64,000 nucleotides of DNA, taken from assembly GCF_009928415.1 (NCBI RefSeq), contig NZ_JAABNN010000013.1, positions 59,989-123,988 of the forward strand, read 5' to 3'. Positions within the stretch are counted from its first letter, which is position 1; every line of letters begins with the position of its first letter. The translations under genes were made by a program, and so were the position numbers. The stretch is from Bacillus sp. USDA818B3_A. Its GTDB lineage: Bacteria > Bacillota > Bacilli > Bacillales > Cytobacillaceae. Below are positions 1 to 8,305 of the stretch, in pieces. A model generated the notes under the pieces. That model saw nothing but the letters and a program-made list of their open reading frames with translations. It did no database searches and was not told the origin of the DNA.

Positions 1-704
1 GTTATCCTAAAAAAAATGCTGCAAGTTCGGGTTATCTATTGGAACATGAAGGTTTCCAATTACTAATTGATTGTGGCAGCGGTGTCCTATCAAAACTGCA
101 AAATATCATACAACCTGAAGAATTGGATGCCGTCATCCTTTCACATTACCACCCAGATCATATTGCAGATATTGGGGTTTTGCAGCATGCCAGGTTAATA
201 CAAGGATTCCTTGGGAATACACTCCCTAATCTGCCTGTCTACGGGCATTCTTTTGATGAACCGGAGTTTAGCAAACTAACCTATAAAACCATTACAAAAG
301 GGATGGCCTATAACCCTGATACAATTCTTTCAGCTGGTCCCTTTAAAATAGCATTTTTAAAAACGAATCACCCTGTTTCCTGTTATGCAATGAGAATAGA
401 GGCGGGCGGGAAGACCCTTGTTTATACTGGTGACAGTTCCTTTAAAGAAGAGTTTGTTGAATTCAGTGACAATGCTGATGTTCTTCTATGTGAATGTAAC
501 TTTTATGGAAATCAAAACGGTCAGTCGGCCGGTCATATGAATAGTCTGGAGGCAGGAAAGCTTGCCGAGAAAGCTAAGGTAAAACAGCTGATTCTTACTC
601 ACCTGCCGCATTACGGGAATCTGGATGAGCTGGTTTCGGAAGCGTCTGGGGAATTTAGCGGTACAATAAAACTCGCAGAGGAATTCCTATCTATTTCACT
701 ATAA
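1..704 (+). CDS. yhfI: MBL-fold metallohydrolase, YhfI-like (5' end outside window)
   Basis: This is a metallo-beta-lactamase-fold hydrolase of the YhfI/RNase Z-like group. The frame is open from base 3, and the residues before the first possible start (YPKKNAASSGYLL) already belong to the family, so the gene begins upstream of the window. The zinc-binding signature SHYHPDHIAD sits at about positions 150-180, with further ligand candidates in YTGDSS, AGHMN and LTHLPH. The substrate is unknown. The stop lies ten bases before lplJ, so the two are probably cotranscribed, as yhfI-lplJ are in B. subtilis. Confidence 0.85.
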   Translation, partial: YPKKNAASSGYLLEHEGFQLLIDCGSGVLSKLQNIIQPEELDAVILSHYHPDHIADIGVLQHARLIQGFLGNTLPNLPVYGHSFDEPEFSKLTYKTITKGMAYNPDTILSAGPFKIAFLKTNHPVSCYAMRIEAGGKTLVYTGDSSFKEEFVEFSDNADVLLCECNFYGNQNGQSAGHMNSLEAGKLAEKAKVKQLILTHLPHYGNLDELVSEASGEFSGTIKLAEEFLSISL

Positions 705-714
705 GGAAGGTATA

Positions 715-1710
715 ATGACCATGTTATTTATTGATAATAAAGGAATTACAGATCCGCGTATTAATCTGGCAATTGAAGAATATGCGTTGAAAAATCTAGA
801 TATAAACGAAACGTATTTATTGTTTTACATAAATGAACCATCGATTATTATTGGTAAAAATCAAAATACGATCGAAGAAATCAATACGGACTATGTTGAA
901 CAGAATGGTATCCATGTCGTTCGCAGATTATCTGGAGGCGGCGCGGTGTACCATGACCTTGGAAATCTAAACTTTAGTTTCATTACGAAGGATGACGGGG
1001 AGAGCTTCCATAATTTCCGTAAATTCACCGAGCCGGTCGTTGAAGCATTGCAAAAGTTAGGGGTAAACGCAATGTTGAGCGGGAGAAATGATTTAGAAGT
1101 TGAGGGCAGGAAAATCTCAGGGAATGCGCAATTTTCCACAAGGGGGAGAATGTTTAGTCATGGGACCCTTATGTTAAATTCGGAAATAGAGAATGTGGTA
1201 TCAGCCTTAAAAGTAAAAAAAGATAAAATAGAATCAAAGGGAATTAAATCTGTTCGCAGCCGGGTGGCAAATATTTCGGAGTTTTTAACGGAAAAGATTA
1301 GTATAGAAGAATTCCGTTCCTTACTATTAAGGAATATTTTCGGTGGTCAAGATGATATACCTGAATACATTTTAACAGAAGAAGACTGGGAAAAAATTCA
1401 TCAGCTTTCCAAAGAGCGTTACCAAAACTGGGACTGGAATTATGGAAAGTCACCAAAGTTTAATCTTCAGCACTCGCATCGTTTCCCGGTCGGTTCCATT
1501 GATGTCCGCTTAGAGGTAAATAAGGGATTAATCGAAAACTGTAAAATATATGGTGACTTCTTTGGGGTTGGAGAAGTAAGCGAGATTGAGAAAAAATTTA
1601 CCGGAATCCGCTATGAGAAAAGCGAAATTGAGCGGGTCCTTTCCGAGGTAGATACTAAGCATTATTTCGGGAATATATCAAAAGGGGAATTTATTGATTT
1701 AATCTATTAA
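715..1710 (+). CDS. lplJ: Lipoate-protein ligase
   Basis: The enzyme activates free lipoate with ATP and attaches it to lysines of lipoyl domains (GcvH, E2 subunits of 2-oxoacid dehydrogenases) in the cytoplasm. The 331-aa protein carries the LplA/LplJ signature RRLSGGGAVYHD at residues 70-81 and the conserved GRKISG lysine near residue 133, followed by the C-terminal accessory domain. The ATG at 715 follows an AAGGAAGG ribosome binding site. Length and neighbour (yhfI) match B. subtilis lplJ. A hairpin terminator follows at 1781. Confidence 0.92.
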   Translation: MTMLFIDNKGITDPRINLAIEEYALKNLDINETYLLFYINEPSIIIGKNQNTIEEINTDYVEQNGIHVVRRLSGGGAVYHDLGNLNFSFITKDDGESFHNFRKFTEPVVEALQKLGVNAMLSGRNDLEVEGRKISGNAQFSTRGRMFSHGTLMLNSEIENVVSALKVKKDKIESKGIKSVRSRVANISEFLTEKISIEEFRSLLLRNIFGGQDDIPEYILTEEDWEKIHQLSKERYQNWDWNYGKSPKFNLQHSHRFPVGSIDVRLEVNKGLIENCKIYGDFFGVGEVSEIEKKFTGIRYEKSEIERVLSEVDTKHYFGNISKGEFIDLIY

Positions 1711-1780
1711 TTATATTGTCTGGACGCTTTAAAAAAGTCCATTCCTTGAACAGATAATAAATAGATAAAATTTTTAGTTA

Positions 1781-1806
1781 AGGCAGGCATTTTGTCTGCC
1801 TTTTTT
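1781..1806 (+). terminator. Rho-independent terminator of yhfI-lplJ
   Basis: The AGGCAG/CTGCCT stem with a short loop is followed by a run of T. It lies 70 bp after the lplJ stop codon. Confidence 0.8.
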
Positions 1807-1838
1807 GAATTCTTTAATAAAGTGGAGGAGGAGGAAGA

Positions 1839-2615
1839 ATGGAGCATATTTTACTTGAAGTAAAAGACTATGTTGCTGTTATTACTATTAATCGTGTAGA
1901 ATCTTTAAATGCTTTTAATTACGATACGTTAATCGCATTAAAGGAAAAAATAGAAACGATCCGAAGTAATCAACAGGTTAGGGCAGTGATTTTTACCGGT
2001 GCAGGGGAAAAAGCTTTTAGTGCAGGTGCGGATTTAAAAGAACGGAAGCATTTAACAGATAGCCAAGTGAAACGTAATTTGTTTAAAATTAATGAGGTGT
2101 TTAATGAGATCGATGCACTGCCGCAGCCCACGATTGCAGCCATTAATGGTTTTGCATTCGGCGGCGGGATGGAACTGGCGTTGGCCTGTGATTTTCGAAT
2201 TGCAGCCGATCATGCGGTGATGGGCTTAACAGAAACAAGTCTGGCCATCATTCCTGGAGCAGGCGGCACCCAGCGGCTCCCAAGATTAATTGGTCAGGCA
2301 AAAGCCTTGGAACTTATCTTAACTGCGCGCAGGCTGTCAGCAAATGAAGCCTATGATTACGGATTATTAACAAAGGTGGTTAATCGAGGTGATTTGTTGA
2401 GTGAATCGATTGCTTTTTGCTCAACGCTTTTGGCAAATGGTCCGATCGCTGTCCAGCAAGCTAAATTTGCGATAAAAAATGGAATGAATACAGATCTACA
2501 TACAGGCCTGCAGCTAGAACGAAAAGCCTATGAGGTGACCCTTCAAACGGAAGATCGAATCGAGGCCCTGCAAGCTTTCTCTGAAAAAAGAAAACCAGAG
2601 TTTAAAGGGAAATAA
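1839..2615 (+). CDS. Enoyl-CoA hydratase/isomerase family protein
   Basis: This 258-aa crotonase-superfamily enzyme is expected to hydrate or isomerise an acyl-CoA. The oxyanion-hole segments SAGADLKE (about 61-68) and GGGMELALACD (108-118) are intact. Both catalytic glutamates of true hydratases appear to be present (E112, and E132 in LTETSLAIIPGAGGTQRLPR). That last block resembles 3-methylglutaconyl-CoA hydratases (AUH, B. subtilis YngF), so leucine or fatty acid degradation is plausible. The gene follows a GGAGGAGGA ribosome binding site and stands alone between two hairpins. It is absent from this place in B. subtilis. Confidence 0.85.
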   Translation: MEHILLEVKDYVAVITINRVESLNAFNYDTLIALKEKIETIRSNQQVRAVIFTGAGEKAFSAGADLKERKHLTDSQVKRNLFKINEVFNEIDALPQPTIAAINGFAFGGGMELALACDFRIAADHAVMGLTETSLAIIPGAGGTQRLPRLIGQAKALELILTARRLSANEAYDYGLLTKVVNRGDLLSESIAFCSTLLANGPIAVQQAKFAIKNGMNTDLHTGLQLERKAYEVTLQTEDRIEALQAFSEKRKPEFKGK

Positions 2616-2640
2616 CACGGTGCCTGGCACCGTGTTTATT
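2614..2640 (+). terminator. Palindrome/terminator after the hydratase gene
   Basis: AACACGGTG and CACCGTGTT form a near-perfect inverted repeat directly after the stop codon, followed by TTATTTC. The GGTGCCTGGCACC core is a palindrome often seen between genes in bacilli. The T run is short, so termination efficiency is uncertain. Confidence 0.6.
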
Positions 2641-2764
2641 TCTTGTCCGTTTATTTTTTAAAAAGATACTGGTAAAGTACGGTTTTCGAGTAACTATGGT
2701 TCTAAATCCAACTTTTTAAACTAAACTAGGTATAGAGAGGTTGTACAAAAAGGGGGACAAAATC

Positions 2765-4036
2765 ATGGTGAGAAAAATGGGGGTCTATGCGGTTTTGGCC
2801 TTTTGTTTATATGGATTGTTGATTTACTGGTATTTATTTCACTTTGCTGATACTTCATTACCATTTGAATATCAAGGATCAAAGGCTGATCCAACAACCT
2901 TTCTTAATGGAAGGGAACTTCAATTAAGTGAAGAGTACTCAAGAATAAGAAATTTATTGTATTTTTTATCCACTCCTTTTGAATGGCTATTTTATTTCCT
3001 TATCCTGTTATTCGGGTTTTCAAGAGCCTTTAAGCGCTGGGCCGATCAATCAGCAAAATATAAACTGCTGCGAATGCCAATTTATTTAATCTGGCTTTCC
3101 TTTTTTTCCTTTTTAGCTACCTTTCCTTTAAATTATGTCAGTTATTCCTTATCTCGAACCTACCACATTTCAACTCAGAGTTTTCCTTCTTGGATGAAGG
3201 ACGAGTTAATCGATTTTTGGATTAATTATGGTACATGGCTGATTATTGTACCTGTCCTTTACTGGTTGATGAAGAAAAGCCAAAAGCGCTGGTGGCTCTA
3301 TGGGTGGCTCTTATCTGTTCCCTTTACGTTGTTCATGATGTTCTTGCAGCCTGTGGTTATTGACCCGTTATACAACGATTTCTATCCATTAAAAAACAAG
3401 GAATTGGAAACAAAGATTTTAACACTTGCACAAAAAGCCGAAATTCCTGCGCAACATGTGTTTGAGGTCAACATGGCTGATAAAACAAATGCTTTAAATG
3501 CCTACGTTACAGGGATTGGTTCGAATGCGAGAATTGTTCTATGGGATACGACACTCAACCGGTTAAATGATAACCAAATTTTATTTATAATGGCACATGA
3601 AATGTGTCATTATGTTGAAAAGCATATTTATTTCGGTATAGCCGGTTACTTACTCCTCTCACTGTTAGGACTTTATCTTACCTACCGAATAATGAACTGG
3701 GCAGTAAGGAAGTGGGGGAGGGAGCTAAAAATAAGTGATGTGAAGGATGTACGTTCCTTACCATTATTTTTTATGATTTTATCCATTCTTTTGTTTGCGG
3801 CTAGTCCGTTATCGAATCTTGCTTCACGCTATCAGGAAACACGGGCTGATAAGTATGCGATTGAAATGACTAAAAATCCTGAAGCCGCGATAAATTCTTT
3901 CCAAGAATTAACCCGCTCCGGATTGAGTGAAGTCAACCCGCCTTTTTTGGTAAAAATATTCCGATATACCCACCCATCTATGCTGGACAGAATTTCCATG
4001 CTGGAAGAATATGAAATTAAACATCGAAATCAATAA
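2765..4036 (+). CDS. yhfN: M48-family membrane metalloprotease (YhfN-like)
   Basis: This is a 423-aa integral-membrane zinc protease related to CAAX prenyl protease Ste24. The zinc motif HEMCH is at about residues 278-282 and is followed downstream by the third-ligand region with ETRADKYAIEM. Several hydrophobic segments flank it (around residues 5-25, 70-90, 108-128, 158-170, 182-198 and after the HExxH). I chose the ATG at 2765 because AAAAGGGGGAC lies eight bases upstream. An earlier in-frame TTG at 2741 has no such site. The position before comK and after lplJ matches yhfN. The substrate is not known. Confidence 0.85.
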   Translation: MVRKMGVYAVLAFCLYGLLIYWYLFHFADTSLPFEYQGSKADPTTFLNGRELQLSEEYSRIRNLLYFLSTPFEWLFYFLILLFGFSRAFKRWADQSAKYKLLRMPIYLIWLSFFSFLATFPLNYVSYSLSRTYHISTQSFPSWMKDELIDFWINYGTWLIIVPVLYWLMKKSQKRWWLYGWLLSVPFTLFMMFLQPVVIDPLYNDFYPLKNKELETKILTLAQKAEIPAQHVFEVNMADKTNALNAYVTGIGSNARIVLWDTTLNRLNDNQILFIMAHEMCHYVEKHIYFGIAGYLLLSLLGLYLTYRIMNWAVRKWGRELKISDVKDVRSLPLFFMILSILLFAASPLSNLASRYQETRADKYAIEMTKNPEAAINSFQELTRSGLSEVNPPFLVKIFRYTHPSMLDRISMLEEYEIKHRNQ

Positions 4037-4098
4037 GTAAGTATGAAGGCTTGAGATTTTTTATCTTTAGCCTTTTTCTATTAAGAAAAATTGCCTAG

Positions 4099-4124
4099 GT
4101 GCCTTGGTCAGCCCGACAAGCATA
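4099..4124. repeat. Degenerate half copy of the dispersed intergenic repeat
   Basis: This sequence closely matches the reverse complement of the right arm of the larger element at 8056-8182 (GCCTTG..CAGCCC.GACAAGCATAA). It lies beside the yhzC terminator. Confidence 0.5.
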
Positions 4125-4149
4125 AAAAAACCGCCGTTTATAGGCGGTT
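4123..4149 (-). terminator. Terminator of the IDEAL-domain gene
   Basis: On the minus strand an AACCGCC/GGCGGTT stem is followed by at least six T residues, four bases beyond the stop codon at 4154. Confidence 0.85.
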
Positions 4150-4153
4150 CATG

Positions 4154-4390
4154 TTAAGATCCGAATCGTCTGTTTATTTTAATTAGCTCATGCGAGAGAT
4201 GCTGAAAACTCTTTTTATCACCCGAATCAATGGCATTATCAATTTTTCGCAGCAGTTTTTCCTTTTCCACATTCAGCTGGATTTCCGATAACAGCATATC
4301 AATGTACAAATCCTGGACAAAATTTTCCTTCATACGAGCTCGTTTCATTGCACCAATTTTCATCAATTCTGAGTATGACTTATCGTTCAT
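4154..4390 (-). CDS. yhzC: IDEAL-domain protein next to comK (YhzC-like)
   Basis: This is a small 78-aa protein. Its C-terminal half (KIDNAIDSGDKKSFQHLSHEL) fits the IDEAL domain, a short helical module found in many small Firmicutes proteins. The ATG at 4390 has the ribosome binding site AGAGGTGA five bases upstream. An in-frame GTG at 4399 lies inside that site and is rejected. The gene is divergent from comK, as yhzC is in B. subtilis. Its function is unknown, and a role linked to ComK stability or proteolysis would be speculation. Confidence 0.7.
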   Translation of the reverse strand: MNDKSYSELMKIGAMKRARMKENFVQDLYIDMLLSEIQLNVEKEKLLRKIDNAIDSGDKKSFQHLSHELIKINRRFGS

Positions 4391-4583
4391 GAAAATCACC
4401 TCTGAGCTTTTTTAAAGTATATGGTTTTTTTTACATATTATCATTACTTTTTATAATTTTCTGATAGTTTTCTTCTTGACAAATATTTATGAATATTTTA
4501 AGAACAATTCAAAAAAATAAGGGTGTACAAATAAAAAGATGGTAAGATATGGTGAATAGCTGTAACTAAAGGGGTTGGGGATA

Positions 4584-5144
4584 TTGACACAAGAACGAAC
4601 TGGAGATTATATTGTGAATTCTTGCACTATGTATATTAGACCAGAAGAATATGGAAGTAAAATATTTTCACTGATTGGTGAGGTCGAAGAAAAGATCCTT
4701 AGTCCAGCTAAACCATTCAGTATTATTCAAAAGGGCTGTGCCTATTATGGTGTCGATTATGAAGGAAGGAGGAAAGGGACAAGGCTGCTTATTGACTATT
4801 CGCGTAAACTCCCAATTGTAATTGAACCCATCACCAACATCTATGCATTCTGTACTGCCTCCCCAGAAAACCCTAAATGTATCTGGTTCTTTGCTGAGCA
4901 TATCAAAGATTATCGTCGTGTTTCAGCACGAGAAACCATGGTCATTTTCCGGAATCATCAATCTCAGATTTTCCCTGTTTCCTATAGTACGTTTAATACC
5001 CAAATGTTAAGGACTTCTTATTTACAAATGAAACTGATGCAAAGAGTTGAAATTAATAAGGAAAAATTAGTTTTTTTAATGCATAGTCCCAAACATTCAA
5101 AGGCATCAGAAAGCCATGAACTTTATTTAGACAAAAGAAAATAA
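4584..5144 (+). CDS. comK: Competence transcription factor ComK
   Basis: ComK is the master DNA-binding activator of late competence genes for DNA uptake and recombination. It binds paired AAAA-N5-TTTT boxes in the minor groove. The 186-aa protein aligns along its length with the family: the PEEYGSKI start, the KGCAYYGVDYEGRRKGT block, PISYNSF-like PVSYSTFNTQMLRTSYLQ and the basic C-terminus. The start is most likely the TTG at 4584, nine bases after AAAGGGG, and an in-frame TTG at 4575 is too close. A possible -35 TTGACA is at 4476-4481 with a weak -10 TTAAGA at 4498-4503. I did not find a clear pair of ComK boxes upstream, so autoregulation cannot be read from this sequence. Confidence 0.85.
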   Translation: MTQERTGDYIVNSCTMYIRPEEYGSKIFSLIGEVEEKILSPAKPFSIIQKGCAYYGVDYEGRRKGTRLLIDYSRKLPIVIEPITNIYAFCTASPENPKCIWFFAEHIKDYRRVSARETMVIFRNHQSQIFPVSYSTFNTQMLRTSYLQMKLMQRVEINKEKLVFLMHSPKHSKASESHELYLDKRK

Positions 5145-5146
5145 TG

Positions 5147-5170
5147 ACCTATCGGGATAGGTGTTTTTTT
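5147..5170 (+). terminator. comK terminator
   Basis: An ACCTATC/GATAGGT stem is followed by seven T residues directly after comK. It overlaps the last codons of the convergent yhjD gene. Confidence 0.8.
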
Positions 5171-5514
5171 GATAAGTATGTTTCTAATATTTCTTGGACT
5201 TTGTTTCGGATTCGAGGATTAAAATAATTATGATTTTCTTCGTAGCCCTTATAAATAAACATGTACATTGTAAAGGCATCATCCCGTTTTGTTTCAATTA
5301 CTTGCAGTTTATTCTTCTTCATGTATTGTTTAACCCCTGCTAACTCACGTTGGATGTCCTTCATCGTTTCTTCAATTAAATTCAAATAGGGCTTTTTTAA
5401 TTTAAAAGGACTGTTTTCGATAACAGCTATATCCCGGTTAAGGACGATTAAAACCATTGGTAAATAAATAGCCTTTTCCATGATATCCCGCTCATCGTCC
5501 GGTATCCTGGTCAT
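5149..5514 (-). CDS. yhjD: YhjD-like sporulation-associated protein
   Basis: This is a 121-aa cytoplasmic, highly charged helical protein of the YhjD family (start MTRIPDDERDIMEKAIYLPMV). In B. subtilis yhjD belongs to the SigmaE sporulation regulon, but its function is unknown. The ATG at 5514 is eight bases from AGAAAGGA. The in-frame ATG at 5523 overlaps that site and is unlikely. The gene is convergent with comK, with their 3' ends almost touching. I see no catalytic motif or membrane segment. Confidence 0.7.
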   Translation of the reverse strand: MTRIPDDERDIMEKAIYLPMVLIVLNRDIAVIENSPFKLKKPYLNLIEETMKDIQRELAGVKQYMKKNKLQVIETKRDDAFTMYMFIYKGYEENHNYFNPRIRNKVQEILETYLSKKHLSR

Positions 5515-5603
5515 TATTTTCATCCTTTCTACCTAAAAATCGAACAAATGTTCTTTATTTATTTTAACAAAAAATCATTAATAAATGCAATAGGAGATGA
5601 TTG

Positions 5604-5635
5604 AAAGAAAGCTTGTCATTTGGCAGGCTTTCTTT
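5604..5635. terminator. Orphan terminator-like hairpin
   Basis: AAAGAAAGC and GCTTTCTTT form a nine-base stem in the 266-bp gap between yhjD and the LCP gene. There is no T tract beyond the stem and no gene reads into it, so it may be a relic or part of a leader. I see nothing else in this gap. Confidence 0.35.
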
Positions 5636-5780
5636 GTTGCTAAAATAAGGAAGGATGTGAGAAAGTTTTTATTAATAGAAGGATATTGATTAGGAGAAAA
5701 TGAATTAAAATGAGGACACAATAAAAGTAAACACGATCAGATAAAGTGGTTGAAATTGTGGATGAATGGGTGATAAACAA

Positions 5781-6722
5781 ATGAGAGCAGATAGACATGA
5801 GAAAAGAAGCAGGAAAAAATGGCCAGCTATTTTATTGGTGTTCCTGCTGTTAATTGGTGGAATAACAGGGTATGCATATTATCAATACAAACAAGGCGTT
5901 AATCAATCTTTAAAAGATATCAATAATGGCAATACCGAAGATACAAACGTTGTGTATGACTTCGAAGGGCAAAAGGATCAGTATGGGGACACAAATGTCC
6001 TGCTGCTTGGAAGTGATGCAAGGGGAAGTGAAACGTCCCGCGCTGATACGATTATGATTTTGCATTATAATGAAGACAAAGACACCTTCAAACTAACATC
6101 GATAATGCGGGACAGCTATGTTGCCATCCCCGGTCATAACAAACATAAAATTAATTCAGCTTTCGCACGCGGAGGTCCTGAGTTAATGAGACAAACCATT
6201 AAACAGAATTTCGATATTGATTTACAGTATTACGCTATTGTTAATTTTCAGGGATTTGTCAAGCTGATTGATGAGGTTTTTCCAAATGGTGTAGAGATGA
6301 ATGTGGAAAAAGAGATGTCTGAATATGTTGAAACACCATTACAGCCAGGGCTGCAAAGACTGAATGGCGATCAAATGCTGAGCTATGTCCGCTTTCGCCA
6401 TGATGCTGTCGGTGACTTTGGCCGTGTAGAAAGACAGCAGAAAGCCATTAAGGCTATAAGAGAACAATTAAGTGGTCTCAGCACTATTGCGAAACTCCCA
6501 AAATTAGTTGGGGTCGTTACACCGTATGTAAATACCAATATGGCAACCACGGATGGATTATCTATGGCTAAAGATTTCCTTTCAGGTGATCAAAATATTG
6601 ATACTCTCCGGATTCCCATTGATAATAGCTTTACAGAGCCGCGGATAAGTGGGGAAGGAGCGGTACTTGAAATTGATGTGGAGAAAAATAAAGAAGCACT
6701 CCATCAATTTATAACGCAATAA
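5781..6722 (+). CDS. LytR-CpsA-Psr (LCP) family cell-wall glycopolymer ligase
   Basis: LCP enzymes transfer teichoic acids or other anionic polymers from lipid carriers to peptidoglycan on the outer face of the membrane. The protein has a short basic cytoplasmic tail, one transmembrane helix (PAILLVFLLLIGGITGYAYY, about residues 14-33) and an extracellular LCP domain. That domain contains the conserved GSDARGSETSRADTIMI block, SIMRDSYVAIPGHNKHKINSAFARGG and the YVRFRHD arginines. The ATG at 5781 follows GGGTGAT. An ATG at 5766 is also possible (313 or 318 aa). It could serve TagTUV-like functions, but the exact paralogue cannot be assigned. Confidence 0.85.
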   Translation: MRADRHEKRSRKKWPAILLVFLLLIGGITGYAYYQYKQGVNQSLKDINNGNTEDTNVVYDFEGQKDQYGDTNVLLLGSDARGSETSRADTIMILHYNEDKDTFKLTSIMRDSYVAIPGHNKHKINSAFARGGPELMRQTIKQNFDIDLQYYAIVNFQGFVKLIDEVFPNGVEMNVEKEMSEYVETPLQPGLQRLNGDQMLSYVRFRHDAVGDFGRVERQQKAIKAIREQLSGLSTIAKLPKLVGVVTPYVNTNMATTDGLSMAKDFLSGDQNIDTLRIPIDNSFTEPRISGEGAVLEIDVEKNKEALHQFITQ

Positions 6723-6750
6723 GATAAATGGAATAAAGGAGAAACCCGGG

Positions 6751-7416
6751 ATGGACTTTGAAACACTAAAAGCTTGGCTGACGTTAGAACATATAATGAG
6801 CCTCCTGCAAGAGTATCGGGCGCTTGGACCGATACCAGGAATACTGTTAATCGTTGTGGAAGCATTTTTGCCGTTTCTCCCCTTAGTTGTATTCGTCATG
6901 GCAAATGCCAGTGCTTTTGGTCTTTGGTTTGGTTTTTTGTATTCTTGGCTGGGGGCTTGTTCTGGAGCGGTACTCGTTTTCTTTCTAATCCGAAAATATG
7001 GGCAAAAACGATTATTATCTTTTTTGCCTAAACACCCTAAAGTCCGCAAACTTATGGATTGGGTGGAACGTCATGGGTTTGGCCCTCTTTTTTTACTATT
7101 ATGTTTTCCCTTTACCCCATCAGCCGTTGTGAATATTGTTGCTGGTCTTTCACGAATTAGTTTTGCACAGTACATACTAGCCGTCTGTATTGGGAAAATG
7201 GTCATGATTTTTACAATCAGCTTTATTGGCTATGATCTTCATTCATTGATAACTAAGCCCCTTCGTACGGTCATTGTCTTGCTTGTTATTTTTATCCTTT
7301 GGTTAATCGGGAAAAGAATCGAAGTTAGAATGAATAAGCGGATGGAAATTGACCATAATGAAGAAATAGATAGAGAGAAAGATAAGGAGAAACGGAGGAG
7401 TGTCAATGAACATTGA
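6751..7416 (+). CDS. yhjE: TVP38/TMEM64 (DedA-like) membrane protein YhjE
   Basis: This 221-aa polytopic membrane protein of the VTT/SNARE-associated family has about five hydrophobic segments. It carries the family motif FLPFLP near residue 40, a GACSGAVLVFFLIRKYG segment and FPFTPSAVVNIVAGLSRI. The C-terminus is highly charged (HNEEIDREKDKEKRRS). Homologues are proposed to be lipid scramblases or transporters. It has an AAAGGAGAA ribosome binding site, and its end overlaps sipV by 11 bases. This is the same yhjE-sipV pair as in B. subtilis, which implies cotranscription. Confidence 0.85.
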   Translation: MDFETLKAWLTLEHIMSLLQEYRALGPIPGILLIVVEAFLPFLPLVVFVMANASAFGLWFGFLYSWLGACSGAVLVFFLIRKYGQKRLLSFLPKHPKVRKLMDWVERHGFGPLFLLLCFPFTPSAVVNIVAGLSRISFAQYILAVCIGKMVMIFTISFIGYDLHSLITKPLRTVIVLLVIFILWLIGKRIEVRMNKRMEIDHNEEIDREKDKEKRRSVNEH

Positions 7417-7960
7417 ATGGAAAAAAGAAGGTTTAGAATGGGTTAAGGCTTTTGCGATCGGAATTATTATTTTTGCTTTTATTCGTACCTTTTTCTTTTC
7501 AAACTATATTGTAGAGGGCGAATCCATGATGCCGACTCTTCAGGATGGAAACAAACTAGTGGTTAACAAGTTAGGGTATCAGGTAGGAGAGTTAAATCGA
7601 TTTGATGTGATTGTTTTTCATGCTAATGCTAAAGAAGACTTTGTAAAGCGTATTATTGGCCTCCCAGGTGATAAAATTGAGTATATTGATGATACTCTAT
7701 ATATTAATGGCCGCAAATATAAAGAGCCATTCTTAGATGTGTATAAAAAGAAATCCCCAGGATTAAAGTTGACAGGGGATTTCAATTTAAAAGAAATAAC
7801 CGGTGAAGAAATTGTTCCTGAAGGAAAATTATTCGTTCTCGGGGATAATCGGTTAGGAAGCTGGGACAGCCGTCAGTTTGGCTTTATTAATGCTAGTCAG
7901 GTAGTCGGTAAAGTTGACTTACGATATTGGCCCTTGAACGAAATAAATGTACACTTTTAA
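7406..7960 (+). CDS. sipV: Type I signal peptidase
   Basis: The enzyme cleaves signal peptides from secreted preproteins on the outer face of the membrane. The 184-aa protein has one N-terminal transmembrane anchor (about residues 13-31), the catalytic serine in GESMMPTL (Ser40) and the general-base lysine in VKRIIGLPGD (Lys81), a Ser/Lys dyad. The box LGDNRLGSWDSRQFG is near the C-terminus. ATG 7406 is preceded by CGGAGGAG, whereas a GTG at 7400 would overlap it. The gene sits between yhjE and addB as in B. subtilis. Several sip paralogues usually coexist, so the V assignment rests on context. Confidence 0.88.
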   Translation: MNIEWKKEGLEWVKAFAIGIIIFAFIRTFFFSNYIVEGESMMPTLQDGNKLVVNKLGYQVGELNRFDVIVFHANAKEDFVKRIIGLPGDKIEYIDDTLYINGRKYKEPFLDVYKKKSPGLKLTGDFNLKEITGEEIVPEGKLFVLGDNRLGSWDSRQFGFINASQVVGKVDLRYWPLNEINVHF

Positions 7961-7975
7961 AATTGATTTGAGAGG

Positions 7976-8000
7976 ACACGATGGTTCATCGTGTTTTTTT
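7976..8000 (+). terminator. sipV terminator
   Basis: An ACACGATG/CATCGTGT stem with a three-base loop is followed by seven T residues, 15 bp past the sipV stop. Confidence 0.85.
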
Positions 8001-8055
8001 CTTTGTTTGGGAATTATAAAATTTTCGCTTGTGGATTACTGTTAAACAAAAGACT

Positions 8056-8182
8056 GTCGACGTCCAGCTCCAGCGCCTAGCCCCTCGAGGTCATAAGCCA
8101 ATCCGTCCAAAAGGTTAAAAAGAAACCTTTCGGCCGGCTCGTCTTATGCTTGTCGGGGCTGTTCAAGGCGCTTGCGCTTTTG
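8056..8182. repeat. Dispersed Bacillus-type intergenic palindromic repeat
   Basis: About 127 bp of GC-richer sequence lies in the 345-bp gap between sipV and addB. Outer arms (AGCGCCTAGCCCC and GGGGCTGTTCAAGGCGCT), middle arms (CATAAG/CTTATG) and an inner AAAGGTT/AACCTTT hairpin fold into one long imperfect stem. From memory, very similar elements (CCAGCTCCAGCGCC... GGCGCTTGCGCTTTT) are scattered between genes in many Bacillaceae. It does not code for protein. Partial relatives lie near 4099, 18115, 31818 and perhaps 34821. Confidence 0.7.
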
Positions 8183-8305
8183 TTCTTGTACTGCAATAAT
8201 CATTACCAATTTTGGTTAGAATCTAGTCGGTCAAAATACAAACATTTGTGCTGTTTTGTGATAGAATAAAAGATGCAGAGTTCTTTTAAAAGGGGAGGTT
8301 TCCTT

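Noticed and set aside
39..41. TTG as the true start of the first gene
   Set aside because: Codons upstream in the same frame back to base 3 are typical family residues, so the gene is truncated by the window edge.
4391..4583. ComK boxes (AAAA-N5-TTTT pairs) upstream of comK
   Set aside because: AT-rich runs are abundant, but no pair with proper spacing is convincing.
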